Source: AE-B3B sp964543295 (GTDB taxonomy: Bacteria; Aerophobota; Aerophobia; Aerophobales; AE-B3A). Taken from it: a DNA stretch of 58,696 nt. The stretch is from positions 1 through 58,696 of the forward strand of contig CAZIXA010000013.1 in NCBI GenBank assembly GCA_964543295.1. Reading direction: 5' to 3'. The translations under genes and the position numbers were made by a program. The notes under the pieces were generated by a model that saw nothing but the letters and a program-made list of their open reading frames with translations, ran no database searches and was not told the origin of the DNA. This document shows positions 17,741 through 28,016 of this stretch, one piece after another. Every line of letters begins with the position of its first letter. Position 1 is the first letter of the stretch.

Positions 17741-18157
17741 TTAGGTCTCAACAATCTCCCATGAATAGCTAATCTCTGCTGTTTCTCCCAGCATCGCAGT
17801 AGCTGGACAATACTTATTTTGAGAAGCCTCGATTGCCCATTTTATATCCTCATTCTTCAAACCTCTACCCCGGAAGATGTACTTTATATGAATATCGGTA
17901 AATACTCGGGGATGCTCCTTGGCCTGTTCTGCCTCCAGTCTCAACTCCAGATTTTGTAAAGGAGCATGCCTTTTGCCCAGAAGAGAGATTACATCCATAC
18001 CTGTACACCCACCCAGAGCTATGAGAACAAGTTCCATGGGACGGGTACCTGCTTCGGCACCTTTAAAAATCTTAGGACCATCCATCACCGTCCAGTGATT
18101 AGAATTTGCCTTACCAATCATGCTAAGCCCACTTACCTGCTTTACTTCCGCCTTCAT
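17741..18157 (-). CDS. OsmC family protein
   Basis: 138 residues, normal length. The two redox cysteines are in GGCTGMDVISLL (about residue 48) and NKYCPATAML (about residue 117), as expected for OsmC/Ohr-type thiol peroxidases that reduce organic hydroperoxides or act in osmotic and oxidative stress. The helix with KRHAPLQNLELRLEAEQ matches the YhfA-like branch. It is co-transcribed with the uracil-DNA glycosylase and the LEA-2 protein, a plausible small stress group. Confidence 0.9.
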   Translation of the reverse strand: MKAEVKQVSGLSMIGKANSNHWTVMDGPKIFKGAEAGTRPMELVLIALGGCTGMDVISLLGKRHAPLQNLELRLEAEQAKEHPRVFTDIHIKYIFRGRGLKNEDIKWAIEASQNKYCPATAMLGETAEISYSWEIVET

Positions 18158-18183
18158 CCTCTCCCCTTTCTCTTCTTTTATAT

Positions 18184-18672
18184 CTAGCCTTTTTCCCCAG
18201 TTATCCTAGTTTCTTCAAAAGGAACCTTTATTCCTCCAAATGGCGTATTCCGGCAGGCTATCCCACTTATTTTCCAATTAATGGTGCCCTTTACCAGATC
18301 ATCCCCAAAAACTTTGTCAGCACTAGAATAGTTTAATACAAAGGATGAAGACACAATCTTATTACTGTGCGCCGGAACATTAATTGCGTTGTTAATTTTG
18401 CCATCTCCTAGATAAATATTATTTCCGTAAATCTTGTAATCTAATTGGTCTAAAGTTGCTCCCATTCCAGTGGGATTATGGATGTTAAACATAATTTCTA
18501 AATTGGCGCCGGTTAGCCCTATGCCGGTAACTCTGACATCGGTGATGCTTATGCTAAAGCTCTTCAAGGCTTTGATCCTCTGATTTTCACGAAAAAGATA
18601 AAAAATGCCCATAACAACTATGAGGGCAACTATGAGAATACCAATCCAGCTACTTTTCTTCAAATGCATCAT
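18184..18672 (-). CDS. LEA type 2 family protein, membrane-anchored
   Basis: 162 residues. One N-terminal hydrophobic helix (residues 9-28, IGILIVALIVVMGIFYLF) is followed by a single beta-rich domain with the LEA-2/WHy pattern: ...VRVTGIGLTGANLEIMFNIHNPTGMGATLDQLDYKIYGN... The domain would sit outside the inner membrane. LEA-2 proteins occur in archaea and bacteria and are linked to desiccation and stress tolerance, though their precise role is unclear. First gene of a three-gene minus-strand group. Confidence 0.8.
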   Translation of the reverse strand: MMHLKKSSWIGILIVALIVVMGIFYLFRENQRIKALKSFSISITDVRVTGIGLTGANLEIMFNIHNPTGMGATLDQLDYKIYGNNIYLGDGKINNAINVPAHSNKIVSSSFVLNYSSADKVFGDDLVKGTINWKISGIACRNTPFGGIKVPFEETRITGEKG

Positions 18673-18698
18673 TATCTTTCCCTCAACGTTTGACTCTG

Positions 18699-18794
18699 TC
18701 AGAGAAGAATGTTTTGCATCTCGGAGCCAACCTCAACCACGGTGCCCGCTAGCTCATGACCAGGAATGATGGGATAGGATTTTATAAGATAGTT
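18699..18794 (-). pseudogene. Relic of a medium-chain alcohol dehydrogenase
   Basis: A 31-codon open stretch encodes IKSYPIIPGHELAGTVVEVG, the unmistakable GHE segment (catalytic zinc ligands) of a medium-chain zinc alcohol dehydrogenase. It has a stop at each end. Neither the upstream GICGSD region nor the rest of the protein is present, so this is a small gene fossil. It differs from the intact dehydrogenase at 2183-3232 (LGHEISGEIVELG). Confidence 0.75.
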
Positions 18795-18956
18795 TTAGGC
18801 CCAACTCCCACGTTTTCATCATAATAGAGAAAGCACAGAAAGTCAAGTTCATTCACGGTTTTGGTAATTTATTTTTTGGCTAAAACTTTGGATTGAATGC
18901 CAAGGTGGCATTCTTTAACATCAGGATTAGTGCATCTACACCTTTCCCTAACTCGC

Positions 18957-18984
18957 TTGACTCCTTGCATTTTTGTTATATAAT
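18957..18984 (+). promoter_or_regulatory. Promoter of the tRNA cluster
   Basis: TTGACT (18957-18962) and TATAAT (18979-18984) are separated by 16 bases and end 27 bases before the first tRNA. The spacing and near-consensus boxes fit a strong stable-RNA promoter. Confidence 0.8.
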
Positions 18985-19011
18985 TATAAATGCCTAGCAG
19001 AAGGTATATCT

Positions 19012-19086
19012 CGGGGCGTGGCGCAGTTTGGCAAGCGCGCTTGCTTTGGGAGCAAGAGGTCGTGAGTTCAAATCTCACCGCCCCGA
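19012..19086 (+). tRNA. tRNA-Pro (UGG)
   Basis: A 7-bp acceptor stem (CGGGGCG with CGCCCCG), D arm, anticodon stem CTTGC/GCAAG with loop TTTGGGA (anticodon TGG) and T arm with GTTCAAATC fold as a complete tRNA. CCA is not encoded. It is the first of a plus-strand cluster. Confidence 0.95.
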
Positions 19087-19088
19087 CT

Positions 19089-19162
<74 letters not shown>

Positions 19163-19218
19163 CCTAACAACTATCGAGTACGAGTGCCGGGGCTTGGTTG
19201 ATGATTATTCAACTTCCT

Positions 19219-19294
19219 GCGGGGGTAGCTCAGCTGGTAGAGCATCGGCCTTCCAAGCCGATGGTCGCGGGTTCGAATCCCGTTCCCCGCTCCA
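19219..19294 (+). tRNA. tRNA-Gly (UCC)
   Basis: Acceptor GCGGGGG pairs with TCCCCGC (one G-T wobble); anticodon stem TCGGC/GCCGA with loop CTTCCAA (anticodon TCC). The 3' CCA is encoded (19292-19294). Confidence 0.95.
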
Positions 19295-19295
19295 T

Positions 19296-19374
19296 GGTGA
19301 GCGTAGCTCAGTCTGGTTAGAGCGCTGGACTGTGGATCCAGTGGTCGGGGGTTCAAATCCCCTCGCTCACCCCA
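19296..19374 (+). tRNA. tRNA-His (GUG)
   Basis: Anticodon stem CTGGA/TCCAG with loop CTGTGGA (anticodon GTG). The extra 5' G at 19296 pairs with C73 at 19371, the identity feature of tRNA-His. CCA is encoded (19372-19374). Confidence 0.95.
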
Positions 19375-19387
19375 TTAGCTAAAAATC

Positions 19388-19601
19388 AGGGGTCCAGTGA
19401 AGAGTGTTCAGGCAGAAAGGGAAATTCTCTATCAAGTTTTTGACTACACACTGACCGTGGTTCACTAGCCCCTGAACTGTAAATGCTCAGTAAACGCCGT
19501 GTCACATTGAATTTTCAGGGTAGCCGCATCCTTTAGAGTGCGCAGGCTCTGAGCCTTGCAACTACCAAAAATGACGGGGTTCACTGAATACTTACCCTGA
19601 A
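19388..19601. repeat. Two imperfect inverted repeats between tRNA genes
   Basis: The 229-base gap between tRNA-His and tRNA-Lys has no gene. TCAGGGGTCCAGTGAA (19388-19403) pairs imperfectly with TTCACTAGCCCCTGA (about 19460-19474), and TTCAGGGTA (19514-19522) pairs exactly with TACCCTGAA (19593-19601). The shared CAGGG/CCCTGA ends suggest small palindromic repeat elements inserted in the cluster, perhaps also working as processing hairpins. Confidence 0.5.
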
Positions 19602-19603
19602 CC

Positions 19604-19677
19604 GGGCTGTTAGCTCAACCAGGCAGAGCAACGGACTCTTAATCCGTGGGTTACAGGTTCGATTCCTGTACAGCCCA
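19604..19677 (+). tRNA. tRNA-Lys (CUU)
   Basis: Acceptor GGGCTGT pairs with ACAGCCC; anticodon stem ACGGA/TCCGT with loop CTCTTAA (anticodon CTT). CCA is not encoded. Confidence 0.95.
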
Positions 19678-19682
19678 TCACA

Positions 19683-19757
19683 GCGGGAATAGCTCAGCGG
19701 TAGAGCATCACCTTGCCAAGGTGAGGGTCGCGGGTTCAAATCCCGTTTCCCGCTCCA
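19683..19757 (+). tRNA. tRNA-Gly (GCC)
   Basis: Acceptor GCGGGAA pairs with TTCCCGC; anticodon stem TCACC/GGTGA with loop TTGCCAA (anticodon GCC). CCA is encoded at 19755-19757. Confidence 0.95.
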
Positions 19758-19913
19758 ACAGATTTTTCTTGGAAATTGTGTGATTGCGACTGAGCTGGCA
19801 AAGTCTTGCTTGTCTTCACAATATTTTCTCACTCCTAAAGGATCTTTCCCTGCAAAACTATAGGGTGTTGTCCTCTGCGGGGGGAGAGAGCAAATTCTTT
19901 TAAATATTAGATT

Positions 19914-19998
19914 GCGAGGGTGGCGGAATCGGTAGACGCGCTAGATTTAGGATCTAGTGGGGAAACTCATGGGGGTTCGAGTCCCCCCTCTCGCACCA
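19914..19998 (+). tRNA. tRNA-Leu (UAG)
   Basis: Acceptor GCGAGGG pairs with CTCTCGC (one wobble); anticodon stem CTAGA/TCTAG with loop TTTAGGA (anticodon TAG), followed by a long variable arm as in class II tRNAs. CCA is encoded. It ends 21 bases before the trigger-factor start, so tRNA and mRNA probably share a transcript. Confidence 0.95.
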
Positions 19999-20019
19999 GG
20001 AATAAAAGGACCGCCAACC

Positions 20020-21330
20020 ATGCAGATAGCAGTAGAGAAAAAAGAGGGAGCAGAGCTTAGTTTTAAAGTCGAAGTACCAAAAGAGAGAGTGGAAGAGGAA
20101 CTCTCACGAGCTTTTCGCACATTGGTCAGAGAAGTAAAGGTCCCGGGATTCAGGAAAGGGAAAGTCCCCAGAAAAATCTTTGAGCATCGATTCGGTCAGG
20201 AGGTTCTACAAAAGGAGGCAATCAAAAAGCTCTATCCAGAGGTTTACCAAGAGGTGGTAGCCCAACAGAACCTCTCCCCCATCATTGAGCCAACTTTGGA
20301 GATCCTTCAATTCTCTCTCAATAAACCCTTGATTTTAAGAATTGATCTGGTAACCAAACCGGAGATAAAACTAGGTAAATATAAAGGAATCAAGGTTAAA
20401 GAAAGGAAAATAGAGACATCCAAAGATGAGATAAAGAAGACCTTAGGGCAACTTCAGGAACAGTATGCCGATTACCCACCGGTGAAAGAGAAAAGGGGTG
20501 TAAGGGATAATGATTGGGTAACTTTAGACTGGCAAGCTTCTTATAAAGGAAAATTACTTCCCGCGGGGGTTGAGAAGAATTTCACTTTCCAGATAGGAGC
20601 ATTAGTTCTTCCTCTTTCTTTCTCCCAGGGTTTAATTGGACTAAAGAATGAAGAAAAAAGATCCTTAGGGATTCAATTTCCACTTAATTATCCCCGTAAA
20701 GATTTTGCGGGAAGAGAAATTACTTTCGAGGTAACTTTAAAGCAAATAAGAGAAAAAAGGGTTCCCCCCATTAACAGCAAATTTGTCAAGAATCTAAAAT
20801 TTGATAGTTTAAAGAGCCTAAGAAAACATATTAAAGAAAATATAGCAAAAACAAAGAAGAACTGGGAGGAGAAAAGGTTAAAGACGGAAATCGTAAGGAA
20901 AGTGGTAGAAGATGGCAAGGTGGATCTTCCCTTATCTCTTGTAGAAAGGAAGGTTGATGAGAGAAGATCGCAGCTAGAAAATCGATTAAAAGAAAGGGGA
21001 ACTTCGCTTGAAAACTATATTGAAGATCAGAAGCTCTCCGAAAAAGAGCTGCAGGAAAAATTAAAGTCCGAAGTAGAAAAAGATCTAAAAACTTATTTTG
21101 TTTTGGAGGCTATTGCTGAACAGGAGAAGATCGAGGTAAAAGAAGAAGAAATAGAGGAAAGACTAAGATCGTCAATAAGAGGCAAGGTGGAAGAAAAAGA
21201 CATAATTAGATTAAAGAATAGTCTTGCTGAGGGTGGTGAGCTAAAAATTCTAACAGCCGAGCTAAGAAATGAAAAAGTAATCGATTTTCTATACCACCAA
21301 GCCAGAATAGAAAGAAAGCACAGGTCTTGA
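20020..21330 (+). CDS. tig: Trigger factor (ribosome-associated chaperone)
   Basis: 436 residues from the ATG at 20020, full length for the family. The N-terminal ribosome-binding signature GFRKGKVPRKIFEHRFG is at about residues 44-60, followed by the FKBP-like prolyl isomerase domain (about 150-240, SLGIQFPLNYP...FAGREITFEVTLKQI) and a helical, highly charged C-terminal substrate-binding domain. It binds nascent chains at the ribosome exit tunnel. A longer reading frame begins inside tRNA-Leu and is not used. The SD (AAAGGA) is weak, and transcription likely comes from the tRNA promoter. clpP follows after 30 bases, as in many bacteria. Confidence 0.96.
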   Translation: MQIAVEKKEGAELSFKVEVPKERVEEELSRAFRTLVREVKVPGFRKGKVPRKIFEHRFGQEVLQKEAIKKLYPEVYQEVVAQQNLSPIIEPTLEILQFSLNKPLILRIDLVTKPEIKLGKYKGIKVKERKIETSKDEIKKTLGQLQEQYADYPPVKEKRGVRDNDWVTLDWQASYKGKLLPAGVEKNFTFQIGALVLPLSFSQGLIGLKNEEKRSLGIQFPLNYPRKDFAGREITFEVTLKQIREKRVPPINSKFVKNLKFDSLKSLRKHIKENIAKTKKNWEEKRLKTEIVRKVVEDGKVDLPLSLVERKVDERRSQLENRLKERGTSLENYIEDQKLSEKELQEKLKSEVEKDLKTYFVLEAIAEQEKIEVKEEEIEERLRSSIRGKVEEKDIIRLKNSLAEGGELKILTAELRNEKVIDFLYHQARIERKHRS

Positions 21331-21360
21331 AAAATATAAAAACAAGTTAAGGAGGATAAA

Positions 21361-21951
21361 GTGACTTTAATTCCTATAGTGGTCGAAAGAACAGCAAGAG
21401 GAGAAAGAGCTTATGATATCTATTCCCGATTGCTTAGAGATAGAATCATCTTCATAGGTCAGCCCATCGATGACAATGTGGCTAACACAGTAATTGCTCA
21501 GATGCTTTTCTTAGAGGTTCAGGATCCCAAGAAGGATATAAAGCTCTATATTAACTCACCAGGGGGATTAGTGACCTCAGGACTGGCTATTTACGACACT
21601 ATGCAGTATGTCCAACCAGATGTATCCACGATCTGTATGGGGCAGGCGGCCAGTGCAGCTGCCCTGCTTTTGGCGGCTGGAACTCGCGGAAAGAGACTAA
21701 GTCTTCCCAATGCTAATATTCTCATCCATCAACCTATGGGGGGAGCACGGGGACAGGCTAGCGATGTGGGGATTCAAGCACGACAGATCCTCAGAATCAA
21801 GGATAGATTGAATGAGATTTTTGTAAAGCACACCGGCCAGCCCAAAGAGAAGATTGAAACAGATACAGATAGGGATTTTTATATGACGGCTGAGGAGGCT
21901 AAGGAATACGGACTCATTGATAAGGTCATTGAAAGTAAGAAGATAGGATAG
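21361..21951 (+). CDS. clpP: ATP-dependent Clp protease proteolytic subunit
   Basis: 196 residues. The catalytic Ser is in MGQAASAAALLLAAG (about residue 98), the His in NANILIHQPMGG (about 123) and the Asp in DTDRDFYMTAEEA (about 172). The start is GTG with AGGAGG 5 bases upstream. ClpP forms a two-ring 14-mer that degrades proteins fed by ClpX or ClpA/C. The usual downstream clpX is absent; an ATPase operon follows instead. Confidence 0.97.
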   Translation: MTLIPIVVERTARGERAYDIYSRLLRDRIIFIGQPIDDNVANTVIAQMLFLEVQDPKKDIKLYINSPGGLVTSGLAIYDTMQYVQPDVSTICMGQAASAAALLLAAGTRGKRLSLPNANILIHQPMGGARGQASDVGIQARQILRIKDRLNEIFVKHTGQPKEKIETDTDRDFYMTAEEAKEYGLIDKVIESKKIG

Positions 21952-22077
21952 TTCATGATTCTCTAAAATTAAGGGCTCAGCTTTTCTATCCAGAAAAATG
22001 GGAATTCAAAAATTAAAGTGTTCTTTCCGTGAGCTCTCAAGAGAACATTTGCTTGAATATTCTAGAGAGGAGTCTAC

Positions 22078-23852
<1,775 letters not shown>

Positions 23853-23856
<4 letters not shown>

Positions 23857-25241
23857 GAACCAAAGAATATACCACGGTGAAGGAGCTCACTGGTCCACTG
23901 ATGTTGGTAGATAAAGTATCGGATGTCGCTTATCAGGAGCTGGTAGAGATAGAGCTTTACAACGGTGAAAGAAGGCGGGGTAGAGTTCTAGAGGTAACCT
24001 CCGAGGCGGCTCTAGTGCAATTATTTGAACGGGCTACCGAATTAGGAGTCAAAGGGGCCCAGATAAAGTTTCTCGGTAAGGGAATCCAGTTGGGAGTCTC
24101 CGAGGACATCCTGGGAAGGGTATTTGATGGATGGGGTAGACCCCGGGATGGCGCTCCACCTATCATTGCTGAGGAAAGATTAGACATAGAGGGAAGACCA
24201 ATAAATCCTGAGGCTCGAGCCTACCCGGTTGAATTCATCCAGACAGGAATATCAGCCATTGATGGTCTTAATACTTTGTCAAGGGGGCAGAAACTACCTA
24301 TCTTCTCCGGAGCCGGCCTGCCCCACATACAGGTTGCTGCTCAAATCGCTCGACAAGCCAGAGTTTTAGGAAAAGAAGAAGAATTTGGAGTGGTCTTCGC
24401 TGCTATGGGTATAACCTTTGAGGAGGCAAATTTCTTTGTCTCCGATTTTGAAAGATCAGGCGCTATTGAAAAAACTACGCTTTTTTTGAACCTTGCCGAT
24501 GATCCGGTGATTGAGAGAATCTCCACTCCCAGAATGGCCTTAACCTGTGCCGAATACCTGGCCTTTGAAAAAGGGATGCATATCCTGGTTATTTTAATTG
24601 ATATGACTAACTACGCAGAGGCTCTGCGAGAGCTATCTGCAGCCAGGAGGGAGGTCCCGGGAAGAAGGGGATACCCGGGTTACCTTTACACAGATCTGGC
24701 TAGCATTTACGAGCGAGCGGGAAGAATCAAAGAAGAAGAAGGCTCCATTACTTTAATTCCCATTTTAACTATGCCTGATGATGATAAAACCCATCCCATT
24801 CCTGATCTTACCGGCTACATCACTGAAGGGCAGATAATACTCCAAAGAAATCTTCATCAAAAGGGAATCTATCCTCCTATTAACGTTCTTCCCTCTTTAT
24901 CTCGTTTAATGGATGAGGGGGTCGGGGAAGACAAAACCCGGGAAGATCATCGCGAACTTTCCAATCAACTTTACGCTGCCTATGCTCAAGGTATGGAAAT
25001 CAGAGAACTTGCCCTGGTTATGGGAGAAGCAACCTTGAGTGAGATGGATAAAAAATATCTTCGATTCGCTGATGAATTTGAGCAGGAATTTGTCTCTCAG
25101 GGGGAAAATGAAAATAGGGAGGTAAAGAAGACTCTAGATATTGGCTGGAAGCTTTTGAAGATGATTCCTACCCCGGAATTAAAAAGAGTGAGGGATGAGT
25201 TTATAAAAAAATACGGCAATCGAGACCCCAAGGGAAAGTGA
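23853..25241 (+). CDS. atpB: V/A-type ATP synthase subunit B
   Basis: 462 residues, the non-catalytic nucleotide-binding partner of subunit A. GISAIDGLNTLSRGQKLPIFSGAGLPH lies where subunit A has its P-loop, and a true P-loop is absent, as normal for B. IDMTNYAEALRELSAARREVPGRRGYPGY and LPSLSRLMDEG are family hallmarks. It forms the A3B3 head with subunit A, to which it is coupled translationally. Confidence 0.97.
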
Positions 25242-25250
25242 GGTTCTAAC

Positions 25251-25880
25251 TTGCCTGAAATTCCGCAGGTCAATCCCACCAGGATGGAGCTTCTAAAACA
25301 GAGACAAAGATTAGTTATGGCTCGAAGAGCCCATGACCTTTTAGAAGACAAAAGAGATGATTTAATCCAAAGGTTCCTTCCCCTGGTTAAAGAAGTACGG
25401 GAGCTTCGAAGCAAGGTTAGGCAAGAGCTGGAAAAGATTTATGCCGATTTTCAGATCTCCAAGATGCTCAGCTCCGAAAAGGAAATAGAAGAAGCTCTTA
25501 TGTGGACAGAGGTGCGAATAGGCGTGGAAATTTCAGGTTATACTCTCATGAAAGCTCCTCAATACAAATTAACCACCGAGGGAGAACCCTTATGTTATGG
25601 TTTTTATGGGACTAACTGGAAGTTAGATCTTGCTTTAAGATCGTTTTTGAATCTCATTCCCTCGCTATTTCATCTGGCTGAGAAGGAGAATGAGGTTCAA
25701 AGACTAGCTAAGGAAATAGAGCGAACTAGAAGAAGGGTAAATGCCCTCGAGTATATCTTCATCCCCAGAGTGGAACAGACGGTAAAGCACATAACGATGA
25801 AGCTCGAAGAACGGGAAAGAGCACACATCATTAACCTTATGAAAATAAAGGAAATGATGGAAAAAGCTTTCGCCTCTTAA
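25251..25880 (+). CDS. atpD: V/A-type ATP synthase subunit D (central stalk)
   Basis: 209 residues, mostly helical. The N-terminal motif VNPTRMELLKQRQRLVMARRAHDLLEDKRDDL and the C-terminal segment RRRVNALEYIFIPRVEQTVKHI are diagnostic of the central-stalk D subunit, which rotates within the A3B3 head. The start is TTG with GAGG 7 bases upstream. It overlaps the convergent lipid-A-related gene by four bases, leaving no room for a conventional terminator between them. Confidence 0.95.
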   Translation: MPEIPQVNPTRMELLKQRQRLVMARRAHDLLEDKRDDLIQRFLPLVKEVRELRSKVRQELEKIYADFQISKMLSSEKEIEEALMWTEVRIGVEISGYTLMKAPQYKLTTEGEPLCYGFYGTNWKLDLALRSFLNLIPSLFHLAEKENEVQRLAKEIERTRRRVNALEYIFIPRVEQTVKHITMKLEERERAHIINLMKIKEMMEKAFAS

Positions 25881-27091
25881 GGGAATCTGCTGGCCAATAT
25901 TTCCTTTTTTATGAGTTTGGCAACTCGTTCTGCCGCTCCAAATCCTCCCATTCTTTCCTTACCCATTTTTACTATCTCTCTCAATTGTCTTGGACTCTTA
26001 AGAAGAAATGAACAGACCTTATCAGCTAACGCCTCCCCGGTTCTATCCACTATAGAGATAGCTCCTCCTAAAAGAGTTCGCTGGATGCGTAAAAACTTCT
26101 CCGTGACTTGTGGACCCCTCCCGGGAAAACTCACCACTGGTTTTCCCAAGCCGACCGCCTGCTCATTACCCATACCTGACAGACCAATAATTACCTGGGA
26201 GCGGCTCACCAGGTCACCAAATTTACCGCTAATTATTTTAATAATCAGCCCCTGAGGGGAGACCAAATCGGCAATTAGGGTGCTTTCTTGTCGGGAGGGG
26301 ACAGCCTCAGTTATCTTCCATCCACCCTCTCTGGAAGCTATTGATCTCAGTTTTTCTAAACTAAGGGAGACCGGTAAGGCAAGAAGAAAATGAACTCTGC
26401 CTGAAAAAGTAACTCTTTTCTCAATTGAGGTCACCGCATCTAAAATAATAGGGAAATTATCATAAGCATCCCTTTTACTACCAGGAAGAATCCCCACCAC
26501 ATATCTATTCTTTTCTATCCCAAAATCTTCATCAGTCATTTTTAAACAGTCCATCATTACATTCCCCACATAGGTAGCCCTAACCCCAAAATCTTGAAGA
26601 GAGCGGGTTGTGAGTTCGTCTCGGGGAAGAACCAGCTGACAACTCCTTTTAATCAACCACTTTTCTATTCTATAATGTTCTTTTAGTCCTTTGACATAAT
26701 CTGACTTTGCCGTGGGAAGAAAAATTAAGGGTTTTTTGACAAAAAGGAAAGAAAGCAAAATTAGAAAGACATCGCCTACACATACGACCATGTCAACAAG
26801 GCCTCGCTCGGATCTCAAAACCCTTATCTCCTCTTTAAACCGTCCTAGCCAGCCTGAAACTATATCCCTGGCTAAATAAAACGGATTAAGCCCTACAAAC
26901 CCACCGCTGGGTGTTAATTTACGAGGACCGAGAATTAATATCCTCAGTGGCTCATAAGCCTTGCCCTCTCCCACCAGAGGCAGAGCTTTAATTTCTATCT
27001 GCGGTACTTCATTGACAAGTTTTTCAATTATGGCTGCCGCAATCAGATCCTCGGCATATCCATTGGAAAGAAAAAGAATCGTTTTGTTCAT
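25877..27091 (-). CDS. Lipid-A-disaccharide synthase-related glycosyltransferase (TIGR03492-like)
   Basis: 404 residues. The N-terminus ILFLSNGYAEDLIAAAIIEKL and the later GILPGSKRDAYDNFPIILDA and GLSGMGNEQAVGLGKPVVSFPGRGPQ resemble the LpxB-related proteins of cyanobacteria and other phyla, with a GT-B fold like LpxB. The donor and acceptor are unknown. It is the last gene of the minus-strand envelope operon, overlapping the upstream GT2 gene by four bases (ATGA). Together with 34983-36212 and 36225-37364 it makes three LpxB-type proteins in one operon. Confidence 0.8.
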   Translation of the reverse strand: MNKTILFLSNGYAEDLIAAAIIEKLVNEVPQIEIKALPLVGEGKAYEPLRILILGPRKLTPSGGFVGLNPFYLARDIVSGWLGRFKEEIRVLRSERGLVDMVVCVGDVFLILLSFLFVKKPLIFLPTAKSDYVKGLKEHYRIEKWLIKRSCQLVLPRDELTTRSLQDFGVRATYVGNVMMDCLKMTDEDFGIEKNRYVVGILPGSKRDAYDNFPIILDAVTSIEKRVTFSGRVHFLLALPVSLSLEKLRSIASREGGWKITEAVPSRQESTLIADLVSPQGLIIKIISGKFGDLVSRSQVIIGLSGMGNEQAVGLGKPVVSFPGRGPQVTEKFLRIQRTLLGGAISIVDRTGEALADKVCSFLLKSPRQLREIVKMGKERMGGFGAAERVAKLIKKEILASRFP

Positions 27092-28005
27092 TGCTTTGTT
27101 AAGTTTTTCGTGAGTTTGCCTCTCATGCCTTCACGCCAACCCACAAGGTAATAATGAGAGGTTATTAATTTCACCAACAAACTAAATAGCCAATCTGTAC
27201 GGTGTCTTTCAGCAAAGGAAAGAATTTTTCTACCCTTTCTATTTTTATCTATCCACTTACCTATAAAGGCAAAGAGAAACACAGGATTGCATTGAGTGGC
27301 AAATCGCACACTCAGGTCCGGGTGTTTCTGGTAATACAGAGCTCCACTTGTCCCCCGCATTTTCTCCTTTTCACAAAGAGAGAACAAATCAGAAAGACTT
27401 TTTTTCTTAAAATAATGATATCCCAGAGCATGCCGATTTCTTTTGCATTTTAGCCCTGCTTTTCTTAACCTATAGCCTAGTTCCAAATCCTGCCAGCCAT
27501 AGGCTAATAGATCCTCATCAAACCCACCTACCTGCAAGAGATGTTTTCTTGCCACCGAGACGTTGGCTGTATCAAATGGTGAAAGAGAAAAGTCAAGGAT
27601 GCTTTTTCTCTTTTTCCCTATTTGTTTTAAACTGGGCACCCGAATTAATTCACCATTAACTATGACATCCTGGTATTTTTTGTGATAACTCATATGCTGT
27701 GCGATGAAATCGGGGATAACTACCACATCACTGTCAGCAAAAATGATATACTCACCCCTCGCCTTTCTTATTCCTCTGTTTCGTGTCCTGGGTATGCCAA
27801 TCCTTTTCTCATTTCTCAAATATTTCAATTTGCAAGAAGGAGATAAAGACTCCATCATAGTTTTAGTATCATCTGTTGAGCCATCATCAATGAGGATTAT
27901 CTCATATTTATCCTTCGGATAATTCTGATTAAACAACGCCTCTAGTGATTTTTTCAGGATCCACCATCTATTATAGGTAGGGATGATAACGCTTACCTCA
28001 ACCAT
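27088..28005 (-). CDS. GT2 family glycosyltransferase
   Basis: 305 residues. The GT-A fold is marked by SVIIPTYNR, IILIDDGSTDDT and the metal-binding DSD (FADSDVVV, about residue 93). The acceptor region has FDEDLLAYGWQDLELGYRLRKAG, and the C-terminal part after about residue 210 is a basic tail. It transfers a nucleotide-activated sugar to a growing envelope glycan at the cytoplasmic face. It is one of three tandem paralogues (next 28017-28916 and 28916-29851) and shows the same domain order. Confidence 0.9.
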   Translation of the reverse strand: MVEVSVIIPTYNRWWILKKSLEALFNQNYPKDKYEIILIDDGSTDDTKTMMESLSPSCKLKYLRNEKRIGIPRTRNRGIRKARGEYIIFADSDVVVIPDFIAQHMSYHKKYQDVIVNGELIRVPSLKQIGKKRKSILDFSLSPFDTANVSVARKHLLQVGGFDEDLLAYGWQDLELGYRLRKAGLKCKRNRHALGYHYFKKKSLSDLFSLCEKEKMRGTSGALYYQKHPDLSVRFATQCNPVFLFAFIGKWIDKNRKGRKILSFAERHRTDWLFSLLVKLITSHYYLVGWREGMRGKLTKNLTKQ

Positions 28006-28016
28006 TGTTCACATCC

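Larger units (their letters stand above)
18673..19011. other. Gap before the tRNA cluster
   Basis: This 339-base stretch holds an alcohol dehydrogenase scrap (18699-18794, minus) and the tRNA promoter (18957-18984, plus). The bases between 18795 and 18956 show nothing I can identify. Confidence 0.7.

Noticed and set aside
19171..19382. Reading frames over the tRNA genes
   Set aside because: They read through the tRNA genes in both directions and are known shadows of tRNA sequence.
19957..20019. Upstream extension of trigger factor into tRNA-Leu
   Set aside because: The extra codons lie inside the tRNA gene; the conserved protein starts at MQIAVEKK.
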